DNA of 64,000 bases from Castellaniella sp. (GTDB taxonomy: Bacteria > Pseudomonadota > Gammaproteobacteria > Burkholderiales > Burkholderiaceae_B). Location: positions 186,001-250,000 of the forward strand of contig NZ_SCQN01000046.1 of assembly GCF_004321985.1 (NCBI RefSeq), in the 5' to 3' direction. The position numbers and the translations under genes are program-made. Position 1 is the first letter of the stretch. Each line of letters begins with the position of its first letter. This document shows positions 51,684-60,437 of this stretch, piece by piece. The notes beneath the pieces are model-generated. The model did not search any database. It was not told where the DNA came from and saw only the letters and a list, made by a program, of their open reading frames with translations.

Positions 51684-53015
51684 TCAGCGCTGGGCGACCT
51701 CGATGCGGCTGTCCTGAAGCGCAGCCATCATCTTGATTTCGGGCTGGTAGCGTGCCACCAGCGTATCGAAGGCCTTGTGATCGGCGGGGTCCAGCGTACG
51801 GGCGACTGGCAGATCCACGGACAGGGGATCGACAGGCTTGTCATTGATGCGGAATTCGTAGTGCAGGTGTGGGCCCGTGGCCCAGCCCGTCTGGCCGACG
51901 TAGCCGATCAGCTGTCCCTGTTGGACATGTTGACCCTTTTTCAGACCTGCGGCGAAGCGGCTCTGGTGCGCATACAACGTGGAGTACTGGCCAAAGTTTT
52001 TCAAGATGATGACGTTGCCATAGCCATTCTCTTGGCCGATGAAGGCGACTGTGCCGTCTGCCGTGGCGTGAATGGGGGTTCCCGTCGGCGCCGCGTAGTC
52101 CACGCCCTTGTGACCGCTCCATTTTTTGTGCAGCGGATGCATGCGCATGCCGAAGCGTGAGCTGATGCGTGTGAACTTGATGGCCGTCTTCAGGAAGGCG
52201 CCCTTCAGGCTGGCGCCCGAAAAATCGTAATAACCGCTGGTGCCGTTCCCATTGTCGAACCAGACCGCGCTGTAGGTCTTGCCGCCGTTGATGAATTCCA
52301 GCGCGCGAATGCGCCCGGTGCCGACTTCCTCGCCGTCGTGCATGTAGGCATCGTACAAAACCCGGAAGCGGTCACCCTTGCGCAGGTCCTTCAGGAAATC
52401 GATGCGGCTGCCGAGGACGTCCACCATCTCGAGGGTGACCGAATCCGGGAGATGAGCCTCGTCTGCGGCGCCGAACAGGGAACTGGAGATCTCACCTTCG
52501 GCGATTCGAAGTTCGGGTGTGGCTGCCATGGTGCGTTCATGCGCCGAGAAGCTGCCCTTGCCGTCGGGGCGGACTTCCAGCCAGGACGAATCCACGCCGG
52601 ATTTGACGCTGGTGCCTGGCGTGTGGACATAGCGCAGCCAGACAAGATCATTGTGCTCGTCCAGCGCCGCCTCTATCGTGCGGCCTGGGTACAGTTTGTA
52701 GATGGAGCGTGCGCTTGCGTCGTGCGTCAGGAACGCAAGCAGGCCGTCTTCATCGACCCCCAGGCGGTCCAGCAGGTCGGCGACCGTGTCGCCGCGCCGA
52801 ATGCGCGTCGAAGCCACATAGGGTTTGGCCGTCTGGGTACCGATGGCGCCCAGCGGCGCCAGATTCAGCGTCTGGCGAGCCTGGAACACAGGCTCGGGAG
52901 GCGCCGATGGTTGCACCACGGCCAATGCTGCTGCAGTCAGAAACAACCCCCCGGCGGCGAAAAGCAGACTACGAGTGACATGTCGGTGGATGGGTGTCTG
53001 CTGGGCGTCAGGCAT
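51684..53015 (-). CDS. M23-family murein DD-endopeptidase (MepM-like)
   Basis: The 443-aa envelope protein has one N-terminal hydrophobic anchor or signal (RSLLFAAGGLFLTAAALAVV), a LysM/OapA-like region (STRIRRGDTVADLLDRLGVD), and a C-terminal zinc peptidase domain. Zinc ligands are visible in KKWSGHKGVDYAAPTGTPIH and HLHYEFRI, with the catalytic His in TLYAHQSRF. MepM enzymes cut peptide cross-links to let murein grow. I start at 53015 (MPDAQQTPIHRH); the frame is open to 53180 but that part is atypical. It is divergent from tyrS and probably cotranscribed with anmK, an order familiar in related genomes. Confidence 0.93.
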   Translation of the reverse strand: MPDAQQTPIHRHVTRSLLFAAGGLFLTAAALAVVQPSAPPEPVFQARQTLNLAPLGAIGTQTAKPYVASTRIRRGDTVADLLDRLGVDEDGLLAFLTHDASARSIYKLYPGRTIEAALDEHNDLVWLRYVHTPGTSVKSGVDSSWLEVRPDGKGSFSAHERTMAATPELRIAEGEISSSLFGAADEAHLPDSVTLEMVDVLGSRIDFLKDLRKGDRFRVLYDAYMHDGEEVGTGRIRALEFINGGKTYSAVWFDNGNGTSGYYDFSGASLKGAFLKTAIKFTRISSRFGMRMHPLHKKWSGHKGVDYAAPTGTPIHATADGTVAFIGQENGYGNVIILKNFGQYSTLYAHQSRFAAGLKKGQHVQQGQLIGYVGQTGWATGPHLHYEFRINDKPVDPLSVDLPVARTLDPADHKAFDTLVARYQPEIKMMAALQDSRIEVAQR

Positions 53016-53203
53016 TGTAGGTGGATGGTCCGATGGGATGCGGCGTGCACGAGTTCCGGCCAGCGGGCTCTGGTAACATGAGGCCCGTTTCGTCCGGCTT
53101 CGTGACGAATGTGTTGTACAGAAGCTGCAAAGGCACGTTATGCTAGCGCATAGTTGGTGCTTTTTCGAGCTGTGTTTCAATTTTTCCAGTCAAAACATCT
53201 ATC

Positions 53204-54430
53204 ATGTCGTCCCCCTCCGACCCCATGGATCCCCGGATCGTCAGCGATCTGCGTGTCGCCCAGCGGGGTTGCGATGAACTTCTCGTCGCCTCTGAATTCG
53301 CCGCCAAGCTGGCCCGCAGTCGGGCAACCGGCACACCTTTGCGCATCAAGCTGGGCCTGGATCCCACGGCACCCGACATCCATCTGGGCCATACCGTGGT
53401 GCTGAACAAGATGCGCCAGCTCCAGGATCTGGGCCATACCGTGATTTTCCTGATTGGCGACTTCACCGCACAGATCGGCGACCCCAGCGGCCGCAACGCC
53501 ACGCGTCCGCCGCTGACGCCGGAGCAGATCCGGGAGAACGCCAAGACCTACTACGCACAGGCCAGTCTGGTGCTGGATCCCGAGCGCACCGAGATCCGCT
53601 ACAACTCGGAATGGTGCGACGAACTCGGCCCGCGCGGCCTGATCCAGCTTGCCTCGCGCTACACCGTGGCGCGCATGATGGAACGCGATGATTTCACGCG
53701 GCGCTTCAAGGGCGGCATTCCCATTTCGGTGCACGAGTTCCTCTACCCGCTGCTGCAGGGCTACGATTCGGTGGCCCTGAAGGCTGACCTCGAGCTGGGT
53801 GGAACGGACCAGAAGTTCAACCTGCTGGTGGGTCGCGAACTGCAGAAGGAATACGGCCAGGAACCCCAGTGCATCCTCACGATGCCGCTGCTCGAGGGAA
53901 CCGATGGGGTCGAGAAGATGTCCAAGTCAAAGGGCAATTACATCGGCATCACGGAAGCGCCTGACTCCATGTTCGGCAAGCTCATGTCGATTTCTGACAC
54001 GCTGATGTGGCGGTACTTCGAGCTGCTGTCCTTTCGCACGCTGGATGAGATCGCAGCGTTGCAGGCGGGGATTACGGCCGGGCGGAACCCGCGCGATGCG
54101 AAGGTCATGCTGGCGCAGGAAATCGTCGATCGCTTCCATGGCGCGGGTTGCGGCGCTTCGGCGCTGGAACACTTCAATGCCCGGTTCCGCGACGGCGAGT
54201 TCCCCGACGACATGCCTGAGATTACGGCGGGGGTCGCGCCCATGGGTATCCTGAAAGTCCTGCGCGAGTCGGGGCTGGCGGCTTCGGCCACCGAAGCGCA
54301 ACGAAACGTGGAGCAGGGGGGGGTACGCGTGGATGGCGATCGCATCGAGGACAAATCTCTGAAGCTGCCTGCAGGCACCTACGTCATGCAGGTCGGTAAA
54401 CGCAAATTCGCCCGGGTGACACTGACCTAG
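53204..54430 (+). CDS. tyrS: Tyrosine-tRNA ligase
   Basis: This class I synthetase charges tRNA-Tyr. The 408-aa protein is of the longer bacterial type. HIGH appears as [20 protein letters not shown], the KMSKS loop is [14 protein letters not shown], tyrosine-site residues lie in [20 protein letters not shown], and the C-terminal S4 RNA-binding domain covers about 345-408 ([20 protein letters not shown]). The gene starts 189 bp from the divergent M23 peptidase start. Confidence 0.96.
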   Translation: MSSPSDPMDPRIVSDLRVAQRGCDELLVASEFAAKLARSRATGTPLRIKLGLDPTAPDIHLGHTVVLNKMRQLQDLGHTVIFLIGDFTAQIGDPSGRNATRPPLTPEQIRENAKTYYAQASLVLDPERTEIRYNSEWCDELGPRGLIQLASRYTVARMMERDDFTRRFKGGIPISVHEFLYPLLQGYDSVALKADLELGGTDQKFNLLVGRELQKEYGQEPQCILTMPLLEGTDGVEKMSKSKGNYIGITEAPDSMFGKLMSISDTLMWRYFELLSFRTLDEIAALQAGITAGRNPRDAKVMLAQEIVDRFHGAGCGASALEHFNARFRDGEFPDDMPEITAGVAPMGILKVLRESGLAASATEAQRNVEQGGVRVDGDRIEDKSLKLPAGTYVMQVGKRKFARVTLT

Positions 54431-54455
54431 GCGGCAATTCCGGAGGGCCATGGCC

Positions 54456-55088
54456 ATGAAACTGCAGAGCGATTCTTTTCCCGATCAGGCGGTCATACCC
54501 GAACGCAATGCCTTTGCACGCATCGATCCACATTCGCGCGTGGCTCTGGCCGGAAACCGCAACCCGCATCTGGCCTGGACTGACGTCCCGGACGGGACGC
54601 GCTCCTTCGTCATCCTGGTGGTGGATCCCGATGTACCCACGAAGCCCGACGATGTGAACCAGGTGGGGCGCGAGGTTCCGGCGGATCTGCCTCGCGCCGA
54701 TTTCTTTCACTGGGTCCTGGTCGATGTGGCGGCGGACGTCCGCACGTTGGCCGAGGGCAGCTATTCAAATGGCATTACGCCGCGCGGCAAGGCCGGGCCG
54801 CTGGCCCTGGACGGCACGCGTCAGGGGCTGAATGATTACACGAACTGGTTCGCGGCCGATCGTGACATGAATGGCGACTACTTCGGCTACGACGGGCCGT
54901 GCCCACCCTGGAACGATGCGCTGGTGCACCGCTATGTCTTTACGGTGCATGCGCTGGACGTGGCCGAACTCGACGTGTCCGGGCGCTTCACAGGCGAGCA
55001 GGTCAGAGCGGCCATGCAGGGGCACGTGCTGGCTCAGGCCTCGTTGACCGGCACCTATACACTGAATCCGCGTCTGCATGCTCTGTAG
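54456..55088 (+). CDS. YbhB/YbcL family (PEBP-like) Raf kinase inhibitor-like protein
   Basis: The 210-aa cytoplasmic protein has the phosphatidylethanolamine-binding-protein fold. Its ligand-pocket motifs are FVILVVDPDVPTKPDD and ADFFHWVLVDVAADVRTLAE, with YDGPCPPWNDALVHRYVFTV (the GPxPP...HRYxF motif). No signal peptide. The role in bacteria is unsettled. GGAGG (54442-54446) is nine bases from the ATG at 54456 and only three from an in-frame ATG at 54450, so I prefer the former. The gene lies just after tyrS. Confidence 0.88.
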   Translation: MKLQSDSFPDQAVIPERNAFARIDPHSRVALAGNRNPHLAWTDVPDGTRSFVILVVDPDVPTKPDDVNQVGREVPADLPRADFFHWVLVDVAADVRTLAEGSYSNGITPRGKAGPLALDGTRQGLNDYTNWFAADRDMNGDYFGYDGPCPPWNDALVHRYVFTVHALDVAELDVSGRFTGEQVRAAMQGHVLAQASLTGTYTLNPRLHAL

Positions 55089-55151
55089 CGCGTCGTGATC
55101 GCGATAGAATGACCTGTTCAATCCGCCTTTCTTGCCCCTTTAGGACCATCC

Positions 55152-56396
55152 ATGTTTGACCGCTCCATCACCCTTGACCAGGCCGACCCCGACATCTGGG
55201 CAGCCATCCAGAAGGAAAACGTTCGCCAGGAACAGCACATCGAGCTGATCGCTTCTGAAAACTACGCCAGCCCCGCTGTGATGCAGGCCCAGGGCACGCA
55301 GCTCACGAACAAGTACGCGGAGGGCTATCCGGGCAAGCGCTACTACGGGGGCTGCGAAAACGTCGATGTGGTGGAGCAGCTTGCCATTGACCGCGTGAAG
55401 CAGATCTTCAATGCCGAAGCGGCCAACGTGCAACCCAATTCGGGTTCGCAGGCCAACCAGGGCGTCTACATGGCGGTGCTCAATCCGGGCGATACGGTGC
55501 TGGGCATGAGCCTGGCCGAAGGCGGACACCTGACGCATGGATCGCCGGTCAATGCTTCCGGGAAGCTCTATCACTTCATCTCGTATGGGCTGGATGCGAA
55601 CGAGGTGCTGGACTACGATCAGCTCGAAGCCCTGACGCGCGAGCACAAGCCCAAGCTCATCGTGGGCGGGGCCTCGGCCTATGCGCTGCGCATCGACTTC
55701 GAGCGCATGGCGCGCATCGCGCATGACAATGGCGCGCTGCTGATGATCGATATTGCCCACTATGCCGGCCTGGTTGCAGGCGGAGTCTATCCCAACCCCT
55801 TCCCGCATGCTGACTTCGTCACCACCACCACGCACAAGTCCCTGCGCGGGCCGCGCGGCGGCGTGATCATGATGAAGTCCGAGTTCGAAAAGATCATCAA
55901 TTCCGCGATCTTTCCGGGCATCCAGGGCGGGCCGCTCATGCACGTCATCGCGGCCAAGGCCGTGGCCTTCAAGGAAGCCCTGCAACCTGAATTCAAGACT
56001 TACGCCGAACAGGTCGCCAAGAATGCGGTGGTGCTGGCCAACACGCTGGTCAAGCGTGGCCTGCGGATCGTGTCGGGGCGCACCGAAAGCCACGTCATGC
56101 TGGTGGATCTGCGTGCCAAGGGCATCACGGGCAAGGCTGCCGAGGCCGTTCTCGGGCAGGCCCACATCACTGTCAACAAGAACGCCATTCCGCATGATCC
56201 TGAAAAGCCCTTCGTCACCAGCGGCATCCGTCTGGGGACACCGGCCATGACCACGCGCGGCTTCAAGGAAGCCGAGGCCGAACTCACCGGAAACCTGATT
56301 GCCGACGTGCTCGACAATCCCAACGACGCGGGCAACATTTCCCAGGTCCGGGAGCGAGTCGACGCGCTTACCCGGCGCCTGCCTGTATACCGCTGA
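55152..56396 (+). CDS. glyA: Serine hydroxymethyltransferase
   Basis: GlyA converts serine and tetrahydrofolate to glycine and methylene-tetrahydrofolate. The 414-aa PLP enzyme has [79 protein letters not shown] and the Schiff-base lysine in [19 protein letters not shown]. It heads glyA-nrdR-ribD-ribE, a conserved proteobacterial order. No glycine or tetrahydrofolate riboswitch is visible in the 63 bp upstream. Confidence 0.97.
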   Translation: MFDRSITLDQADPDIWAAIQKENVRQEQHIELIASENYASPAVMQAQGTQLTNKYAEGYPGKRYYGGCENVDVVEQLAIDRVKQIFNAEAANVQPNSGSQANQGVYMAVLNPGDTVLGMSLAEGGHLTHGSPVNASGKLYHFISYGLDANEVLDYDQLEALTREHKPKLIVGGASAYALRIDFERMARIAHDNGALLMIDIAHYAGLVAGGVYPNPFPHADFVTTTTHKSLRGPRGGVIMMKSEFEKIINSAIFPGIQGGPLMHVIAAKAVAFKEALQPEFKTYAEQVAKNAVVLANTLVKRGLRIVSGRTESHVMLVDLRAKGITGKAAEAVLGQAHITVNKNAIPHDPEKPFVTSGIRLGTPAMTTRGFKEAEAELTGNLIADVLDNPNDAGNISQVRERVDALTRRLPVYR

Positions 56397-56432
56397 CCCA
56401 CCAGGATGGGCGCCCCGTGCGCCCTTCACGCC

Positions 56433-56900
56433 ATGAAGTGTCCATTCTGCAGCTGCCCTGATACACAGGTCATCGATTCCCGGGTCTCCGAAGAAGGCGA
56501 TACCATCCGCCGCCGCCGCCGGTGCACGGCCTGCGATCGCCGCTTCACGACTTACGAACGTGTCGATCTGATGATGCCCGCGGTGGTCAAGCGCAACGGC
56601 ACACGGGCTGACTTTGATCCGGTCAAGCTGCGGGCCAGCATGGCGCTGGCGCTGCGCAAGCGGCCAGTGACCGCGACAGCGCTGGATTCTGCCGTGGCGC
56701 GCATCCAGGAACATCTCCTCACCAGTGGCCAGCGCGAGATCTCGTCCGATGCGGTCGGCGAATTGGTCATGGCCGAGTTGCGCCTGCTGGACCAGGTGGC
56801 CTATGTACGCTTTGCCTCGGTTTATCGCAGCTTCGGCGACATTCACGAATTCGTGCGCGCGATCGAAGAGTTTCGGGTGAATGACGACGCTGCCAAATGA
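56433..56900 (+). CDS. nrdR: Transcriptional repressor NrdR
   Basis: NrdR is a dATP/ATP-sensing repressor of ribonucleotide reductase operons. The 155-aa protein has the zinc ribbon [17 protein letters not shown] with [15 protein letters not shown] (Cys 3, 6, 31, 34) and an ATP-cone domain ([20 protein letters not shown]). I start at 56433 where the zinc ribbon begins; the frame is open from 56406. Its last 20 bases overlap ribD. Confidence 0.96.
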   Translation: MKCPFCSCPDTQVIDSRVSEEGDTIRRRRRCTACDRRFTTYERVDLMMPAVVKRNGTRADFDPVKLRASMALALRKRPVTATALDSAVARIQEHLLTSGQREISSDAVGELVMAELRLLDQVAYVRFASVYRSFGDIHEFVRAIEEFRVNDDAAK

Positions 56901-58065
56901 TTCGCCCGACTTCTCGTCGGAGGATCACCGCTGGATGCGGCGGGCGCTCACCGTCGCTGGTCAGGCGCTCTACCTGAGCAACCCCAATCCCCGGGTAGGC
57001 TGTGTGCTGGTGCGTGGCGGGTGCTGGCTGGCCGAAGGCTTCACCCAGCGTGTGGGCGGCCACCACGCCGAAGTCCAGGCGCTGCATGAGGCTGCGTCCC
57101 GGGGGCTGGACACGCATGGCGCGACCGCCTATGTCACGCTGGAGCCCTGCAACCACCATGGGCGCACGCCGCCGTGTGTCGATGCGCTGATCCGCGCTGG
57201 CGTATCGCGTGTCGTCGTGGCGCTGCAGGACCCCAACCCACGGGTGGCGGGTGGCGGCATCGCCCGTCTGCGCAGCGCTGGCGTTCGTGTGGATGCGGGT
57301 TTGTTCGCGGCGGACTCCCTGGCGCTGAATCCGGGCTTTTGCGCCCGCATGACGCGCGGCACCCCCTGGCTCTGGCTGAAATCCGCTATGAGCTTCGATG
57401 GCCGCACGGCGCTTCCCGATGGCCGCTCGCAGTGGATCACCGGCGAGGATGCCCGTACGGACGGCCATCGGTGGCGTGCGCGCGCCTGTCTGGTGCTGAC
57501 CGGAATCGGCACCGTACTCGCCGATGATCCGTTGCTGGACGTGCGGGCGGTGGAGACCACCCGGCAGCCCATTCGGGGTGTGCTCGATACGCAGTTCGTG
57601 CTGAGCGAGCACGCGCGTTTGATCAATGGCGATCCGGTGTGGGTGTTCACCGCGCGGGTGGATGCGGCGAAAGCCGACCGGCTCGCCGCCCGCAACGTGC
57701 GCGTGGTTGTCCTTCCGGTGGGTGCCGGGGGCGGGTTGTCGCTGCCGGCCCTGATGCGCTGGCTGGGCGAGCATGAAATCAACGAGGTCCATGTCGAGGC
57801 TGGTGCGCGGTTGCAAGGCGCCCTCGTGGCTGCAGATCTGGTGGACGAGTGGGTGGGTTATGTCGCACCCGAGGTCTTGGGAGAGGGACGGGGCCTTGTG
57901 GCGCTTCCGGATCCGGTGGCGGAGTTGTCGTCAGCGCCGGCCTACGAGTTTCTGGATGCGGTACAGTTGGGGCGGGATCTGAGGCTGCGCATGCGCCATC
58001 CGGGCCACTGGCAGGCTTTGCGGCTGGCCTGCGGCATGCTGGACGCGGACACGGGATCGGCCTGA
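56881..58065 (+). CDS. ribD: Bifunctional diaminohydroxyphosphoribosylaminopyrimidine deaminase / 5-amino-6-(5-phosphoribosylamino)uracil reductase
   Basis: RibD performs the second and third steps of riboflavin synthesis. The deaminase domain (about 15-160) has the zinc site [10 protein letters not shown] and [19 protein letters not shown]; the reductase domain (about 165-385) begins [20 protein letters not shown] with [15 protein letters not shown] and [20 protein letters not shown]. Full length at 394 aa. It overlaps nrdR by 20 bases and is 26 bp from ribE. I see no FMN riboswitch; control is presumably with glyA-nrdR. Confidence 0.95.
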   Translation: MTTLPNDSPDFSSEDHRWMRRALTVAGQALYLSNPNPRVGCVLVRGGCWLAEGFTQRVGGHHAEVQALHEAASRGLDTHGATAYVTLEPCNHHGRTPPCVDALIRAGVSRVVVALQDPNPRVAGGGIARLRSAGVRVDAGLFAADSLALNPGFCARMTRGTPWLWLKSAMSFDGRTALPDGRSQWITGEDARTDGHRWRARACLVLTGIGTVLADDPLLDVRAVETTRQPIRGVLDTQFVLSEHARLINGDPVWVFTARVDAAKADRLAARNVRVVVLPVGAGGGLSLPALMRWLGEHEINEVHVEAGARLQGALVAADLVDEWVGYVAPEVLGEGRGLVALPDPVAELSSAPAYEFLDAVQLGRDLRLRMRHPGHWQALRLACGMLDADTGSA

Positions 58066-58091
58066 CGGATCGCTGTTTCTACGGGGTCACC

Positions 58092-58751
58092 ATGTTCACA
58101 GGAATTGTCGCGGCTGTCGGCCGCATCGTCGAGGTCACACCGTTGAGCCGCGAAGCGGATGCCGGCGTGCGCCTACGGATAGACGCCGGCGGGCTGCCGC
58201 TGCAGCGCACGCGCCTGGGTGACTCGATCGCTATCCAGGGGGCCTGCATGACGGTAGTCGAGTTGCGGGACCAGGAGTTTGACGTGGATGTCTCGCGTGA
58301 GAGCCTGGATCGCACCTGCGGCCTGGATCGGCTGGGCGAGGTCAATCTGGAACATGCGCTTCGTCTGGGAGACAGCCTGGATGGGCATCTGGTCTCCGGC
58401 CATGTGGATGGGGTCGGCCGCGTGACCTGCATGGATCCGGTGGCTGAATCGGTGGAACTACGGATCATCGTTCCCGCGCATCTGTCCCGATATCTGGCCT
58501 ACAAGGGCTCCATTACCGTCAATGGCGTCAGCCTGACGGTCAACCGCGTCGATGATCAGGAAGAAGGCACGGAAATCTCCATCAACCTGATACCCCATAC
58601 CGTGCAGGTCACGACCTTGCGCCATCTGCAGGTCGGTGTGCCGGTCAATCTGGAGATCGATACGATTGCCCGCTATGTCGAGCGCATGGTGGGTGGGCTG
58701 GCGGCCGCTCCACACGCTGGATTGCAGGGCACCGGTGATCTGCTAAAATAG
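58092..58751 (+). CDS. ribE: Riboflavin synthase, alpha subunit
   Basis: This enzyme dismutates two 6,7-dimethyl-8-ribityllumazines to riboflavin and the pyrimidine precursor. The 219-aa protein starts with the invariant MFTGIVAAVGRI. It consists of two lumazine-binding repeats: GDSIAIQGACMTVVELRDQE then HLVSGHVDGVGRVTCMD, and YKGSITVNGVSLTVNRVDDQ then EISINLIPHTVQVTTL. ribBA and ribH, which usually follow, are absent: tRNA-Ser and prophage genes come next. Confidence 0.95.
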   Translation: MFTGIVAAVGRIVEVTPLSREADAGVRLRIDAGGLPLQRTRLGDSIAIQGACMTVVELRDQEFDVDVSRESLDRTCGLDRLGEVNLEHALRLGDSLDGHLVSGHVDGVGRVTCMDPVAESVELRIIVPAHLSRYLAYKGSITVNGVSLTVNRVDDQEEGTEISINLIPHTVQVTTLRHLQVGVPVNLEIDTIARYVERMVGGLAAAPHAGLQGTGDLLK

Positions 58752-58787
58752 CGGACTTTCGTCCGTGTCGGTAGGGCACGGCGTACA

Positions 58788-58878
58788 GGACAGGTGGCCG
58801 AGTGGTTGAAGGCGCACGCCTGGAAAGCGTGTATACGTTCATAGCGTATCAGGGGTTCGAATCCCCTCTTGTCCGCCA
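58788..58878 (+). tRNA. tRNA-Ser (anticodon GGA)
   Basis: This 91-nt class II tRNA has acceptor stem GGACAGG/CTTGTCC with a G discriminator and encoded CCA (58876-58878). The D arm is GGCCGAGTGGTTGAAGGC, the anticodon stem-loop CACGC-CTGGAAA-GCGTG has anticodon GGA at 58822-58824, the long variable arm is TATACGTTCATAGCGTATC, and the T arm is AGGGGTTCGAATCCCCT. The long variable arm and GGA anticodon identify serine (UCU/UCC codons). The 3' end is a typical integrase target, and prophage genes begin just beyond. Confidence 0.96.
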
Positions 58879-59041
58879 ATGATTCGCCATAAGTCATTGA
58901 TTTAAATAATAATTAAGAACAGCACCATATTCCAGCCCATCATTTAGCCCACCTGTGATGCAGACTTCGCGGGTGTAGTGCACTTGCGACGGCCTGGGCG
59001 AATTTCAGTCTAGAAGAAAACTGCCAGAAGGCGGCTGTTGG

Positions 59042-59593
59042 CTACCTACGCTCGGCTCCTGTTGGGGATGTCCCGCAAGCTTCCGCCCAGAGGGTGCCGA
59101 AGTCAGCGGCAGAGAGTGCAGAGTTCCCCTCCAAAAAAACCATGCGCTCCGATTTGGCGACGAACCGCCTGTAGCCGGTGTACGCCCCAAAAGAGTTCTT
59201 GGCGTTCACTTCACCGCAAACACCGTATTGGTTCCTGAATTCCGAACTGCCGGGGTCCTTCATCATGGCCGAAACGTAGCTGCGCACCAGCCTCTGCAGC
59301 TTGATCTCGTTCATGTCGATCTGGTTTTTGGCCTGGGCGACTTGGCGCGTAGTTACGCGATCCTGGCTCATGTACGAAAACTGATACCAAACCCAATCAC
59401 CGACCAAGATGGCAGCGCCGACAAAAACAATCGACAGCCCAGCCTTTCGCAGGGATTTTCCGACTGTCGCATTGCTGGATACATCCACAACCTGGCCAGT
59501 TGTTTGCGTTGTGTACTGCCTGCTAAAGGCAACTCCGAATCCAACAACCACGACGAACACGCCAACCATGGCGATCAGAAACGCGAAGAACAT
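59042..59593 (-). CDS. Prophage-edge membrane protein of unknown function
   Basis: The 183-aa protein has two hydrophobic helices near its N-terminus (FFAFLIAMVGVFVVVVGFGV and SIVFVGAAILVGDWVWYQF). A soluble C-terminal domain has paired cysteines (one in NQYGVCGEVNAKNSFGAYTG, one near AEACGTS). I do not recognise it. Its place is the last phage-strand gene before the attachment site, after the tail genes. This is typical for lysogenic-conversion cargo such as superinfection-exclusion or host-modifying membrane proteins, but that is inference. GGAG upstream of the ATG supports the start. Confidence 0.7.
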   Translation of the reverse strand: MFFAFLIAMVGVFVVVVGFGVAFSRQYTTQTTGQVVDVSSNATVGKSLRKAGLSIVFVGAAILVGDWVWYQFSYMSQDRVTTRQVAQAKNQIDMNEIKLQRLVRSYVSAMMKDPGSSEFRNQYGVCGEVNAKNSFGAYTGYRRFVAKSERMVFLEGNSALSAADFGTLWAEACGTSPTGAERR

Positions 59594-59667
59594 GGACGCA
59601 CTCCACCCTGTGTCATTTTGATACAGGGAAATTTACGCTCAATCCTTCATTGCCGCCACGATGGCTT

Positions 59668-60069
59668 TCATTTCAGCCCTCTGGCGTAATCGCGGATGGC
59701 GTTCGGCAGGTTGGCGATGGTGATCCGCACCATCCCAGCGGGTGCCTTCTTCGACCAGCCCTCGTATTCGATCCTCTTGGCGTAGGGCAGGCCGGTGGTG
59801 ATGTAGAACTTCTTCGACCCTATCTCTACGCACCTAATCGCCGCAGTGATCTGGTTCAGGGTAAATAGTCCGCTCTTGTCCGTCACGCCTGTCGGCCCGT
59901 TCTTTGGGTGGTCCACACCGAAACCCCATGATGCTCGAAGGCGTCCGGTCAAGACAGGGCTGTTCATCACGACGCCCTGGGCGGCCAGCATCAGCGCCTG
60001 ACGTACAGCCTTATCGATGTTGCCATTGGCCTTAACCACCAGCGGCCATAGATCTAGTTCATGGTGCAC
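59668..60069 (-). CDS. Phage HK97 gp10-like tail/head-tail completion protein
   Basis: The 133-aa protein resembles HK97 gp10-type proteins: an N-terminal helix (NIDKAVRQALMLAAQGVVMN), the SPVLTGRLRASWGFGVDHP segment (the LTGxLRxSW pattern typical of the family), and an Ile/Gly-rich C-terminal half with TGLPYAKRIEYEGWSKKAP. It starts with GTG at 60069, preceded by a strong AAGGGGGG site. In most siphophages this gene lies upstream of the tape-measure gene; here it lies downstream. Confidence 0.72.
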   Translation of the reverse strand: MHHELDLWPLVVKANGNIDKAVRQALMLAAQGVVMNSPVLTGRLRASWGFGVDHPKNGPTGVTDKSGLFTLNQITAAIRCVEIGSKKFYITTGLPYAKRIEYEGWSKKAPAGMVRITIANLPNAIRDYARGLK

Positions 60070-60089
60070 CTATGAGCCCCCCTTGATCG

Positions 60090-60338
60090 TCAGTGCCGCA
60101 CGATCTTGCCGAACTCAGTTTCAAGCTCCGCCATCATGTCGCGGCCTATATCATTGGCCAGGGCCTCGAATCGGGCGGCGGATTTCTCGACGAACCGGCG
60201 GCGGAATTCGCCCATCTTGAAGTCGAACGCGGCCAGCTCCGGACCGCGCAGTCCGGCGGTGACAACCTGCTTTCTGAATGTGGCGATGCCGTTTTTTGCA
60301 GCCTGGTCGATTTGGTCCTTCAGTGTGCGTTCGATCAT
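60090..60338 (-). CDS. Small phage protein, unknown
   Basis: The 82-aa, mostly helical and charged protein (MIERTLKDQIDQAAKNGIAT to AELETEFGKIVRH) has no recognised domain. It lies 20 bp ahead of the gp10-like gene and 99 bp after the tape-measure gene on the same strand, so it belongs to the tail transcript. Possibly a tail-assembly or minor structural component. Confidence 0.6.
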   Translation of the reverse strand: MIERTLKDQIDQAAKNGIATFRKQVVTAGLRGPELAAFDFKMGEFRRRFVEKSAARFEALANDIGRDMMAELETEFGKIVRH

Positions 60339-60437
60339 TGCGATATCTCCGTTCTGCTCGAATTGTTCATCGGTTGTGTCTGGATGTGGGGCTGTGTTCT
60401 GCTGCCCACGCAGCCACCATCATTAGGTAAGCGCTCA

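Noticed and set aside
58066-58091. FMN riboswitch or promoter between ribD and ribE
   Set aside because: Only 26 bp, with no recognisable element.
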